NCBI RefSeq assembly: GCF_000003815.2
Contig: NC_049984.1
Span: 8,142,197 to 8,206,196 of the forward strand
Reading direction: 5' to 3'
Source: Branchiostoma floridae
Taxonomy: Eukaryota; Chordata; Leptocardii; Amphioxiformes; Branchiostomatidae
DNA: 64,000 bases
Shown here: positions 25,576-37,704 of the stretch, piece by piece
How positions within the stretch are numbered: the stretch's first letter is position 1
How the letters are laid out: the number at the start of each line of letters is the position of its first letter
Program-made: the position numbers and the translations under genes
Notes under the pieces: model-generated
What the model was told of the DNA's origin: nothing
What the model saw: the letters and a program-made list of their open reading frames with translations, nothing else
Database searches by the model: none

Positions 25576-28229
25576 AAGCAATGTCTATCTATATCTTCAA
25601 TCGTATAAAAACATTGCATATGTGATTATCTAATTCCTGAAGGATTTTTTTCCTGTTTTTCTTCTTTTGGCACTGCTACGTATACAATTTAATGTTTATC
25701 ATCATAACTTTCATCTATACGAGCTTGGTCCTTATTCCTTTTATGGTCACCTCGCCGCTAAGGCTTACATAAGTTCGTCTGCGTGCGGTGAGTCAGATTG
25801 CAACCACTTGCTGAATCCGTCACTGGGAATTGGGCCAAGCGCCGAGGAAAGACTAGAGCCGATGTTTCAGTGTGCACCGCCCCTGGAAGCTGCCGACAGC
25901 AGGCTCTGCCTAATGGGAAGCAGAAGAAACCTGTTTGCAGCCACCCCCGGTGTCACCGCAAACTGTTCAGGCTCCACAAATATTTGGCGGGAACACACCG
26001 CCGGGTTCGAGGCAGGGTGCGGAATTTCTTGGCCGGTGCTGAGAAAAGACAACAACATTGAAACACCGTGTGTCATGAAGAAAAACCTTCACCTTGCTTT
26101 GTAAATTAAGGGGAATTCTACGCTTGGGCAGGGACTGTGTTTAAAATCACCTACTTTAGATGTTGGCCGGTGGATTAATACTTTGTGATCTACTGTCTCT
26201 GAAGGAGGATTAACCTCATTACTGACTGCGACTTGAATAATAGTAGAGAAATTTATTCTCTTTTTAACACAATCAGCCCCTGCAGTTCTTAAAAAAGCCA
26301 CTAGAGGGCCCAATACCACAATATTTACTCTCTACCCCAAGAGCTATCGAGCTAGATAGTAATAATAATAATCGCGATCATAGCATGTCCGGAGTGGGTG
26401 TGCTGGATCCTTACATCTTCTTGGAGATGTAAAGACCACGCCCTAAAGATGAACAGCAAGGTTACATCAACACTCAGGAAACACTCGTGTCCTTGAACAC
26501 AGGAGAGACTACATAGGTTTTGGAAACGGAAATAGAGAAGATGATTGACCACAGCTGAATCCGCTGTTCTGTGAAACACCTGATAGGATCCATGTAGTTA
26601 TTTTGTACGATGATTTGTACCGTACGGCGACTAATTGAAAAATGGTCAAAAATGAGCACGGCCGAGGTTGGGATAGTGCGACTCACGAAATGTCGAGGAT
26701 AGTAAATCTAAGAAGTAAGAACACATCGAATCCCAGGGCCTGATGATCATGACCCATATTCGACACGCGATCGCCTCACGATCACAAACGGACGCCAGAT
26801 TAGTCGTACAGCCTTCTTGTAGAAGAGCGACACGAGCGCACTTACAGCGATGTCAGGCTACCACTCTATCAGAACTTCTTGAATACGGGAATAAAGGACT
26901 TCTTGGCTATGATGCCAACTATTCAAGCCTTCTTGCTGCAACGTTTATGGTCTCTATTTTGAAAATTTGGGCATATCTTGTGTTTTTGCACTCGTGTATT
27001 AGATATGGAGTCTACAGAGGATGTCATCCATAAGATTAACTTCCCGTGGCCTGATGTCAACCTAACTAGTTCACGCCACACTAATTCAGGTCACAGAAGT
27101 AGCACAGCTCTCTCTGCGGCTTCCCTTTACCCACATATGATGTACAGGCCAACATCACTGGCGGAACGAAGTCTTCTGACTTTGATGCTTGCAAGTTGAA
27201 ACAACCCGGGACCGTGCAGCCTTTCCGAACTACTGTCAGTACCAGCGGGCCAGATGGGCACACTTAGCTCTTTATTTGTAGGATGACCTTATCAACAAAT
27301 CAGGCTGGACAACAAAAAACGTGAAAGATTAGAACCTACGTTTGAGGATTACCGTGGTGAAGATAACGAAAAAGGAGGAAATAATTCATTATATCTCCAT
27401 ATGTACAAACAAACAAACAAAACGCTCAGAAAACTGACAGTTGATTTACCTTTGATTTTGCTATTATGCTACATAAAAGTGAGCCAAGGCGACATAACTA
27501 GGAATATTACAAAGGACAGCTACAATGAGGAAGACCAGTGAAAGAACGCATAAATGTTGATGATTTTCGTCATGATACAACAAATAAAAAGGCCCAAAAT
27601 TGGGCCTGCCCAATTGAAACGGTGAAGACTCAAAATCACGAGGTCTTACCGCAAAGGTGGAGGGTTAAGTCACGAAAGACTCAATATCCTTCTTTTTACG
27701 TGATCAAGATTAGGTTTAATACTGTCCACATTGCCTTGTACAGAGGGAGTCTGACTTTACTTTGGTAATTGGTTCTCTCATCTGTTCCCTCAGGCGACAG
27801 GGCGTTGTTGTGCTTCAGGTCAGGATGTGTCCAGGAACCTACAGCCGGTCGCGATAACAGCCAAATAAAGATTAGGCTACCATTACCATAACGATGGTAG
27901 CATTGGATCTACCACTCCTGACATTACATAAGCTACAGGTGTAGTCGCTCCGCATGCTCTCGGTGCAGTCGGTGCAGAGAGATCTTCCGAAAACAAAGAA
28001 GCGTCTTTTGTCTTGATACTGTTTTTTTGTCGTTGTTGTTGTTGTTATTATTTTGAAGTCGTCCCATATTGCCTTTATCCGAGCTAGTGGACTACCCGGC
28101 ACTCAACACTTTAATAGCATATGCTAGTAGGTATTACGTTCTACTGCGGTGCTTTTCCAGTAGCCGGTGGTTACGAGATGGGCGGTTTCAATGGGACGGT
28201 GGGGAGTGTCTGTCATCCGGGCTACTTCC

Positions 28230-28243
28230 GTCACCATGGCAAC
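28230..28243. promoter_or_regulatory. RFX X-box match GTCACCATGGCAAC
   Basis: Second perfect fit to GTNRCC-AT-RGYAAC in the same intergenic interval, about 5.6 kb downstream of Scratch. The nearest downstream gene start is more than 9 kb away. Confidence 0.4.
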
Positions 28244-30516
28244 GGCTATCGAGCCATAGGTCTACATTCTTGCAAATCCCAGGTTTTTAACACCCTGTTG
28301 TGCACCATGTAGCAAGTGTTCTCTTACATTTTGGAGATGCAAGTTTACCGTAACATGAATACAAGACATTAGGATATAATGTAGAAAGTAAGTTCTTAAG
28401 AAATACCTTTACTTAACATAGATACACTGATGACAATCGAAATGTCTTGATCGACCCTGTAAGCGACCTTGACCGTGGCTGTTATTCCGTACAGCAGGAC
28501 CACATTCCCCTAACGTGACGGCATGGGCCCAGCCTCACCCTCCTCCAGCCGTCAATCGGTCCTTTGTTTTCAGGAAACTCAACCTGAAGCTGGTCCAAAT
28601 TTTACCAATTACATTTGATCCCAGCGGAATTTCTATAAACACCAGGAAGTCCTGTTTATGCGTTGATCTTCAGACGAGCTTATAAGGAGGTCCTGTGTGT
28701 GTAGCAGAGTTGGTAGCTTTTTCTCGCGCTTTTCTTTCTGAAGAAAAATACGGCTCGGTGTCTTTGACCTTCCTGTCAAGGTCTTGCAAGTGAGCTCATG
28801 TGCGTGCAGATGGGTGGGGCATTGACTTTCCCGCGAAGCCTCGGATTCTGACCCGTACATTCCGCCACAAGGCCTCGCTCTAAACCTGCAGTCGTTTTTC
28901 TGTCAGAATATCGGCCTGTAAAAGTCTTCATTAAAACAGAAAGCTCGCTGCACCAAGACTTGACGATAACCACTACCAAATTAACACGCCAGGCCTATTT
29001 TCCCCATCCATGCATCAATAATAAATCTCGCAATGCGTTTGATCTAAATTTGCCCTCGCTGCGCTCCGCAGGCCCGAATATGGAGGCGCGAGCAAGTGGC
29101 CAAGCAAGTGGTCTGATTTTGGAAAGCCAACAAGTAGTTGTTGGGTGTAGGGTTACGGGAGGAACGCCAGATGCGCAATGAGAGGGGACAGCGTGGCCCG
29201 CCTCCATATTTGGCGGGGCAGAGCGGACAGGGGCCGGGGAATGCGGTCTCTCTCTGTATCCCCTTTTCAGACAGATAACGAAGTCTGTGCGCGCAGATAC
29301 GTGTATATGGCGACTGATACAGACTGAACTATCTCGTCATACCGTCTATGGCGGTCCCAAACATGTGACTTTGACATAATCCTTCGTCCTACACCGGAAG
29401 TTGAAAACGCCATTGTCAGGAATCAGAAGACAGGAATTAGCCTCTTCCAGGCTTCACATGTCGCTAGAACTGAATGTCGCTATCTATATTTTGGCCTGTT
29501 ATACTCATCTGGGTGTGTTACTTCTTCTATTTCTCCTATTTCTGCTGATTCTCACCCTCCAAACTCAGGCGAAAACTTTACTTTGAAACGCGACTACTAC
29601 AAGCCTAACAAGGGTCCTACAAGACAACGTTGCCGGTAAGCTCTTTCATCAAAACTGACGGAAAGTCACACATTTTATACCACTACTGCGTACTTGAGTT
29701 GTAACTGTTTGTATCCACCCTCTCAAGCACAGACACTCAACGTTTAATACTCAAACAATGTGTCTTTGTGGAGGGTCAGGTCTATGAAATGTGTGTTACA
29801 TAGGTTAGATAACACGTAACATTCCTACAGTGTATTCCGTTTCACAACACTAGCGGGCGCGTAACAAGTTGCAACTGGATTGCCGCCAAATATTTGTTGA
29901 GTGGGCGTTGTGGATATAGTTCTCCAGCGGTTGTCACCCTTCTCGTGAACTTTCATAAACCTGTTCAAACCGTTTTTTTTTACCTTCGCTAGAAGGTTCT
30001 GTTTTGTGTGTTTCTGTGTGTCCTTTTGTCAATAGAAATGACTTCCTAGATAGATGGATAGATAGATCGTTTTGATATGTGGGAAGACCTCCGTATGATT
30101 AGATTTTGGGCCCCTACTAGCGGCTTGTTGTTGTATTGCAGCAGAACGTCCGGTATCGGAAAAGATGTAGTAGGTTTCGATCCCCTAGCAGCTTGTTTTG
30201 ATGTTATACTGCTCAAGTTCAAGAAAGATGGAGATGGGGACAAAAAAGACGCGACCTTATATTTCATATACACGTTTCTTTGATGTTCAGGAAAGCGTCA
30301 AGATGCAGGGAATCGTATATTAATATTTTCCACTAGAGTAACCGTCTACCATCCTTCTTATAGCTTGTTTTTCTATAACTGTTTAGTTTAGTCTCTAAAC
30401 CAGTCGCAAATTTATTTTGGTGACGTCAAGAAAGAAGAATCCTGGGCCGGGGCGTTTCCGTCTTTAGCCAAGCCAAGATCAAGAAAAGTCGGCTCACGGG
30501 CAGCCAAGGAAAGGAA

Positions 30517-30546
30517 ACACAGTCATAACGACCGTTATGACTGTGT
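30517..30546. repeat. Perfect 14-bp-arm palindrome
   Basis: ACACAGTCATAACG (30517-30530), 2-nt spacer AC, then the exact complement CGTTATGACTGTGT (30533-30546). Origin unknown; possibly the core of a small palindromic element. Confidence 0.8.
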
Positions 30547-30973
30547 ACGAACAACAAATAGGCACCCCACGGAAGACATGCAACAAGTAGTTGAAAGAAT
30601 GTCTTGTTCTGTGAGACTGGCCAGATGTGGTGTGTGTGTGGGACGGCAGGGCATGTTTTCCTAATAAGGGGTTCGTGTCTGCGGGATGCGGTGTGTAGCG
30701 GCCAGTTCTAAAGCCGCTTATTCGGATTATGATATCATCTGGCGCGCGGGAACTATTTGTCAAAGTGAGGAATGTGATAAATGGCAGAGTGGACTAATGT
30801 TCCAATCATGGACGGCTACATCAACTCAACTTAAGTTGTGGTCCTTGATATACCCCTTTTTAAATCCCCAGAAGGTGTAGAATTTCTCCTATTGCGTTTA
30901 TTTTCCAATTATCGCTCGCACGCAGATATATCACTAGAGTACCGCGGGTCTAGAGGGGGTTAGTGATTCAGAT

Positions 30974-31394
30974 GTCTAAAACGCCTCCTTGGTAAACATG
31001 ATGACGGTGAACCACCCTACCACACCCTTCTCCCATCCTCTGAATCATAATGGTGGCACCGCTAGGGTAATCTCTAGGCAAATTTATCAGCTGTTTCAAA
31101 GCTGGTTAAGGAGTACAGCTGTCCGAAGGGAGTCATCAGCCACTGGGTAGCCAAGCACTAGGCAGGCTTCACTCCTCTGCCAGCTTTTGATACTACATTG
31201 TGTCTTATGCTACCGTAGGATCTGCTTGGAGATTAGCACCGCTAGAGGCCTCGGAGGCACGCAACAAGTGGTCTAAAACGCATCCTTGATAAACACGATG
31301 ACAGTGAACTACCCCTCCACACCCTTCTTCCATCCTCTGAATCATGGCGGTGGCACCGCTAGAGACCTGGGAGGCGCGCAACAAGTGGTCTAAT
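30974..31394. repeat. Diverged tandem repeat with unit about 118 bp
   Basis: A 92-nt block starting GTCTAAAACGC and ending GGTGGCACCGCTAG occurs at 30974-31065 and 31271-31362, sharing CATCCTCTGAATCAT. A following block, GCACCGCTAGAG through GCAACAAGTGGTCTAA, occurs at 31236-31276 and 31353-31394. Between the first and second copies lies unrelated sequence of about 170 bp. Confidence 0.8.
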
Positions 31395-33089
31395 TCAGGA
31401 AGCTGACAAGTGTTCCCTGAACGTCACTCCGACTATCGGGTGTCCCGTGTGGCAGGCTGCCGGGCCGCGGACGCTAACCCCGGCCCGCGCCCCGTATTTG
31501 GCCCGGTTATGTAGCCAGCAGGGCCCAGAATCCGCGCTATGTGTAAACTGTCGCCGTGAATAACGGAGAGCATGTGTGCGATGTAGCCTAGTAACAGGCC
31601 TTTCGGAGAGGTTACTAGTAGTGTCCTCCGTACGTATACGGAGTTATATAGCCTTGAAGTTACGTAAGTTACGTATGCTGTTAGGTTGCATTCCTGTTTT
31701 TGTTCAAGTTATAATAAATCATTGTTTGTGTGTAGCTACCCAAGGACGTATCCCAAGAATTGGAATAAACTGAATCATTGAAGCATGGAATAAATGAATG
31801 GGTATTTGTGAGGGATAGTCGGGATCTGCCCTAAGAAACGTAAGAGACAGCAGGGAGTGTACTACACTTCAGTCATGAAAGAAGACCCAGTGCATATACA
31901 TCCACTTGCGTGACATCCCGGACAGCTGTACCCTAACCTTGGTGGGTCCCAGCTTTTTAATAGCGTTGTCTCTGGGCGGTGACCTTGCCGCCTTGTGGTT
32001 ATGTCAGGCCGACCGGAGAATGCCCCCAGGCGGCTGGCGGCGTAGCTGCATAACAGTGAACTGTTCAGGCGAGTGACAGGTGGCCGTAGTGGAAGTCCCT
32101 ATACAAATTCCAACTATCTAATATAGCTGGCTGCTCTTAGTTTGTCCACATCGAAAAGCCACGTGGTAACGTAGCTGTACCCGTTATCGTACGGTACCGC
32201 CTAGCACAATTCTTCGGCATAGACATCAGTATACTAGTAGATACACACTTGAAACAGGTGGAGAAAAAGTTACAGACCGTGCATCGTTCTCTTCCGAAGA
32301 GTTGATGTTTCTTTCCATAGCTTAACACATTTTGCTCGGCCAGTGGATTCTGAGATAAATGACGTTTTGAACAAATCTGATGATTATTGGTCATTACGTT
32401 TGCAGTAAAGGTTAATCAGATATTGCAAACGCCGATCTGGTATCACAAGAACACAGAAAGCAGTTTCCACAACTCCAAGCTGCATAAAAAAGAGGGGAAG
32501 CGTGTGTACATACACACTAGATACGAGAATACCAGAAATCGTCACATTTAAGTACAGCCTGTGGCAGTGTAGCTAACATATCGTCGGTAAACACTGGTGA
32601 CCTTTTCCATGCATTGTCTTTTGCACGAAGATGCTCCAGTGACGTGTACAACAAAGAGAACAATATGATAGTGATGGCACGAAACATCACAAACGAACGT
32701 TCGGTGGTTGACAAGCGGCTGATCTAACGTTTTTAGATATTGGGAGGAATGAATACAAATCAGCCAAGTGAAAGAATGTGTATTGCGAATGGAAGTTCCG
32801 ATGTTGTTGTATGTAGCAATGCCTGAATTACTGAGGCCTTATAATTCATAATCCAATAGGTAAATTCCTAATTCTAGACAAAATCACAAAAATCCATTTA
32901 TGATTGTTTTGCTATTCTTTTCACAAACCTTGCTGACCGAAAGAGGTGTAAATGTAGCATCTATAACGAATGCAATATTTATATATCTATTTTTCGTTTC
33001 GCATAACCGGTAAGTGCAACACACCAGTTTTAGTATTACAATAGGTATAGCTATGTAAGACTGAGGCTATATCGGTCCACTCGCACCGA

Positions 33090-33490
33090 TATACACCTTT
33101 CTCACGCGGCGGCCATGATAGATCGAAGAAGAGGTCAATGAGGCAAACAGACAAAACTTATTTCTAAAATCAGGTCCCATTTAGTTTTCCCCCAAACCAC
33201 ACAAATTTTCATGATATAAGATAGAATAATAAGTATTACAAGAAGTGTTATGCACCGAAAGATGTAGCAATTTAGAGTAGTGTAGACTGACCCCATAGTC
33301 CCTTAAGAGATGCAAAATAAAAACATAATAATGCAAATTTTTAACGAATTTGCAGCCATTCACTTATTGGTCGATTTCCTAATTGGCAGGCTACCATTGG
33401 TCGAACTGCTAATTATGATGGACAGCCTTTTGTTTGCCACATTGAACTCGTTTTAGATCTATCATGGCCGCCGCGTGAGAAAGGTGTATA
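33090..33490. mobile_element. 401-bp terminal-inverted-repeat element (MITE)
   Basis: The left end starts TATACACCTTTCTCACGCGG at 33090 and pairs perfectly over 35 bp with the right end at 33490. Imperfect pairing continues for about 25 more bp (TCAATG-GGCAAACA). The outermost TATA allows a TA target duplication flanking TACACC, which would suggest a Tc1/mariner-type element, but the true end is ambiguous. No coding capacity. Confidence 0.85.
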
Positions 33491-33497
33491 GGCCCCC

Positions 33498-33715
33498 TCT
33501 CTTTTTGATAAGCTTGGTGGGATCTTTAACATGGTTGTGGCTCTCCTAAGATACGGGACTTCTGACTTTACGTCCTATCTGAGAGGACGTCCCTAACCGA
33601 AGTAAAGGTACTCAGTACGAGTGAGAAAATACAACATCACAGTCTGCTACGGATTCGAACCCAGAACCTTTAGATTTTTACCACACGGTGCAGGTGTGTG
33701 CCAGGTGGTCGGGTG
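33498..33715 (-). repeat. tRNA-derived SINE, copy C
   Basis: Reverse-oriented copy: on the minus strand the B box reads GGTTCTGGGTTCGAATCC (33668-33651), close to a tRNA B box. It is followed by TCTCACTCGTACTGAGTACC, GGACGTCC, and GTTAAAGATCCCACCA-GCTTATCAAAAAGAG. It lies directly against the right end of the TIR element, 8 bp away. Confidence 0.75.
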
Positions 33716-34551
33716 AGATGAACTGTTGTTTGTTTGTGTTCCGCACATCTGATGGCGAAGTTTGTTGTTGGCATTTGTCGTGAAGGTCTCACACCAGTAA
33801 ATTACGTACACGACAGACACAAACCCACCTGTTATGAGACAGCACAACTACTAGTATTTTAGCACTCTTGATTAAGTACATCACATTGTGAAATAAGTAG
33901 TTCTCCAGCTGTTATTGTGTCCGATTGCTTGTGTGAAAATCTGTTTTGTGTTCTTTTCGGAGCACATCCGACGCGGCGCCGTCGTGTCTCTATCGTATGA
34001 CGATTGTGGGCAACTGAACTTGCACATGTGATGTAAAGAACACATAGAGCGGGGTCGGTAGCAAGTACTAGCTAGCTAAAAGCCAAGAATTCCAGGCTAA
34101 CACTGCGCCATCTTGAACACATTCAGAGAGAGATCAAACGTCTGAACGTGTCAGCGTACTGCTAGAGTGAGGGTAAACACCCTGACTTCCACGCAAGACC
34201 AAGGCCGGGCACAGCAAACACCTGTTGATGTTGTAACTCTGTAGAGAGCAGGGGAAAGATCGAGCTGTTCGCGTCACCAGGCTCAGACAATAGGGAGAAG
34301 ATCCTACAGATATACTGGACAGTTTCCAAAACAGAAGAACTGTGGCTGTGTCATTAGTGTAATGGTATCGGTGTGAGACGAACTGGGGAGACAGCAGGTT
34401 TTTTGTTGGGAAAACACGGAATAGGGCAAGATAACTGAGCAGAGCTTGCTCAAGGTGAATTCCAACTTAGTTTATAATCGTGTACAACCCCGTTCCTCCA
34501 CACCGTAACCGGCGTGGTGTAAAAGCAGACATGAAAATATCCACATATAAG

Positions 34552-34736
34552 GACCCGTTCACATTCGTCGTACGATCGTCATACGATCGCAAGGAGGACA
34601 TTTTCGGGGTAGTCGTGCATGTGTCGTGCAAATTCAACCGTCTACTTACTGAAAAGGCCGTCTTAGATTCTTATCTGTGTTGGTTCTCCCTTAGCCTGCT
34701 GGAAAGACCCTGCAAAGACATCAAAATCAACCTACG
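34552..34736. repeat. CGTACGAT-rich dispersed repeat, copy 2
   Basis: CATTCGTCGTACGATCGTCA followed by TACGATCGC at the left, and ACATCAAAATC-AACCTACGAT at the right. Comparable in length and layout with copy 1 at 25358-25575. Confidence 0.55.
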
Positions 34737-37541
34737 ATGAAAGTTTTCACAATTGATACAGGCATTTACATCGCTGGTTTGCTTTGATCTACATACAGTT
34801 GGTGGAATGTCGAAGAAGTATCTTTGCCTGATATTCCTTCCATTTTCATGGTTGTAACTCAAATGATAGCTCGACGAGCGTGCCCGGTGATCTTTCATCA
34901 AGCATATAGGAACTCTGACTTTGGACCAACACCAGACGTAACTTACGCCCACTTATTCTTAGCAGCTTTGAAAGACAAGGCTATTTCTGCCGTCTGTGAA
35001 GGTCGCCTGATGTGACTTTAGCTCTCGTTTGGGGACATGGGGATAACAGATGTGTGTTTGTCAAACGCTATATCGAGATAAGACGGATTCGAGCCTAAGC
35101 CCATGTCACTTAGTCGACTAATTTCGACTGTATTTGCTGAGTACCAGAAACCTCATCGAATCTAATTTTTTAAAAATCACCAGAGACTCGGATGTGTTTT
35201 TTTCACCTGAAGAATCTACCTCCATCACATCAGATGGGGCCCGGGAACCCGCGAATATCGGCTGATCTATAAAAATCGCGCGACGATCGAGAGAACATTT
35301 AAGTTTTTTTATAATAAACCAAGCCATGTTAATCATACTTTGTATAGTAAATCGACTATCCAGATGCCATGCTCTATAACTATAAAGGCACCCCATAATC
35401 ATATATACACTTAAATGCATATGTGTATAGCTTGGACTCGGTCCAGTACTGGTGCTGAAAACATGTACAGCTACCTGTTGATTTTGGACGCTGTGAAACG
35501 GAAGAAACAAGAAAAACAGTCTAAGGAGAAAGCTAAAGAAGAGTTTATTTGGATTCTTGAGAAGTAGCATCATGTCTACGAGCCCAGTCCTGTCCGATCA
35601 AAACAGCCCCGTCTTTGTTTCCCAGACGTGCCAGTGTGATAAGTTTACCCATCCTCATGGCTTACTTTCCCCATCCAAACACACGGTCATGCTTAGAGAA
35701 GCAACAATTACAACCGGAGCGCACGAAGACGTGTTTTCCCAACTTGTACCCAACTCTGTCTACACAATGGGCGGACTTCATCACACCACTGCACGCGCTC
35801 TGACGGCAGCTGACACAAATGTCTATTCCATACAACCTGTGTAAACAGTCTCTTAGTCACAGGTACTAACTATTTTACACATAAAATCTAACCAATGTGG
35901 ACTTTTAAAGCAAATGGAAAGCCCTTTTGGCCTGCAATGTCTATTTAAAGACCATAGTATATTTCTACAACTGTCAATGTTAACATTATCTTATGCAATT
36001 CGTGACAATCAGCACATCTTTGCTTGCAAATGGTCTCAATAGATGGCACAGGCACTAGCTATTTACACCTAAAATAGAACTGATGAGTACTTTCAGGGCA
36101 ATGCAATGAAGTTCAAACGTTGTCCTTTGGCGTCTAGTGTCTAATAGTGTCTAAGATGTTTCTACACATGTCTTCTTTTTCAGATCTACTTTCACAAACT
36201 ACGTAAACAGCGTGATCTAGTTTGAAAATAGTGCCAATAGATGTTCCTCATATCTGTATGCAATATTAATCAGGCATTTCATTAAGATAATTTATAATTG
36301 GCTTCAACTCCGGGATTCGATGAACGTGAAAGTTTTGTGTTAGAGATAGCTCCTGTGCTCTAGTTTGGGCCCTCCAGCAGCTTCTTTTGGCAATGCAGGA
36401 GCGTTTCATATATTGATATATCTCATCAACTCTTGGACCACCAAGTTTAAATTTATTTCTATTCGATCAGTTAGTAAGGCAAGGTAACATTGACTGATGT
36501 GTTGTCTTAGATGGTGGATAAATGTTTACCAAGGAACAGGGAAACACTAAACAAGGAACTGTAAAGGCGTAGATTGGACCACATAACTGCTGCAAGCTTT
36601 CCAATTTTCGAGTCACCATCTTCCCACCAACGTACCGCATATACATATGGGCTGTTGATAACTTGTGCTTGCAAAGGATTCGATTGCGAACATTTTCTTT
36701 GTAGTGATCTTCACTTGCCGAGAAGAAAGGCGGGTGTATATATAGCACCTCTTGCGTTCTCATACAGTACTGCAAAGGCTTTACATCAAACGCGTACCAT
36801 GGTGGCAAGTACCTTGCGCATACCTTCGTAGACTGTTCATCTCTTTAACCAATGATAGAATGGCAATTAGTTTTGTTTTAACCAATGAGAGAGTGGCTGT
36901 ATGTGTGTTGTTAAACAGTTGTATGTTTCTATTTCACATTTTTACGTTTTGACGGAGGCTCCGGTGGATGGCTAACGGGGTCGGTCTATTGATGACATAA
37001 CGTTACTTCCATTGTGTCGTTGTGGATCTTTTTTTTTTTCATTAATTCAACAAAAAATACATTTCAATATCAATAGTTACGTGTACATACCGTAAATCCG
37101 GATGCAAGATATTAAGGAGGATAGTAACAGCTGTCATCTTTTACACAACGCTTTATCAATAGTGCAAATATCTGTACAACTTAATCATCTGGGAAATCTA
37201 TCAATACATTTCATTATTTTGTCACAAATGATGCACGTGAGGAAAATAACAAACGTAGTGGAGTTACATTTGCCTTGTTCTGGGCGCGACCAAGAATATC
37301 ATAACATGTCTTTGGTGCGACTGTTGGTAGCGTCCTGAGTTGCCTAGCAACTGTTTTCGCCTGTATGTAACAGCTGTGAGTCTACTCTGATGCCCACGTC
37401 ATGTATTTCTGTGCCACGTTAAGTGGCGGAACAGAATATTAAATTATAGGGGTAGTTTGTTTTCTATTTTCCTAATTTAATCATAAAACATTCTGTGATA
37501 TCACTGTAATAGTATTTCATGTATCTCATGCATTGAAATGA

Positions 37542-37549
37542 TGACGTCA
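37542..37549. promoter_or_regulatory. CRE/ATF site (TGACGTCA) upstream of the PDI-like gene
   Basis: Perfect TGACGTCA within GATGACGTCAGTG, 108 bp upstream of the TATA box. ATF6 and XBP1 sites share the TGACG core and drive many ER-chaperone genes, so a role in ER-stress induction is possible; inferred from motif and context. Confidence 0.4.
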
Positions 37550-37656
37550 GTGAAATATTTGGATACAAATTGTGTATTCTAGAAACGTTTGGTATTACTG
37601 ATATCGTTTTAACTACCTAGACTTCCAATGGGAAAAGTCCTGGAAAAAGAAAATGC

Positions 37657-37664
37657 TATATAAG
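37657..37664 (+). promoter_or_regulatory. TATA box of the PDI-like gene
   Basis: TATATAAG lies 41 bp before the ATG at 37705. A start about 30 bp downstream of the box would give a 5' leader of under 25 nt. It is the best core promoter motif in the window and supports the chosen first exon. Confidence 0.65.
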
Positions 37665-37704
37665 ACATCTGATAGAAACAAAGAAACAGTCCTACACGGC
37701 TACC

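Larger units (their letters stand above)
23610..37640. other. Intergenic region between Scratch and the PDI-like gene
   Basis: About 14 kb without a recognisable exon on either strand. Open frames up to about 150 codons (25667-26104, 35118-35573) show no family resemblance or splice structure. The stretch holds a tandem duplication, diverged direct repeats, two copies of a CGTACGAT-rich repeat, a 14-bp-arm palindrome, a 401-bp TIR element, a SINE copy and two X-box motifs, listed separately. Confidence 0.6.

Noticed and set aside
25667-26104. 145-codon open frame on the plus strand
   Set aside because: No signal, motif, splice structure or family resemblance; sits in repeat-containing intergenic DNA.
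29071-29220. Inverted CCCGAATATGGAGGCG / CGCCTCCATATTTGGCGGG pair
   Set aside because: Arms are short (about 12 bp core) with no target duplication; too weak to call an element.
34350-34410. tRNA-like TAGTGTAATGGTATCGG segment
   Set aside because: Looks like an A-box region, but no cloverleaf or B box at the right spacing; at most a SINE fragment.
35118-35573. 151-codon open frame on the minus strand
   Set aside because: Composition-driven hydrophobic and low-complexity frame in AT-rich DNA with no recognisable domain.
36467-36808. 113-codon minus-strand open frame overlapping plus-strand frames
   Set aside because: Both strands open over the same span, no family match; judged chance.
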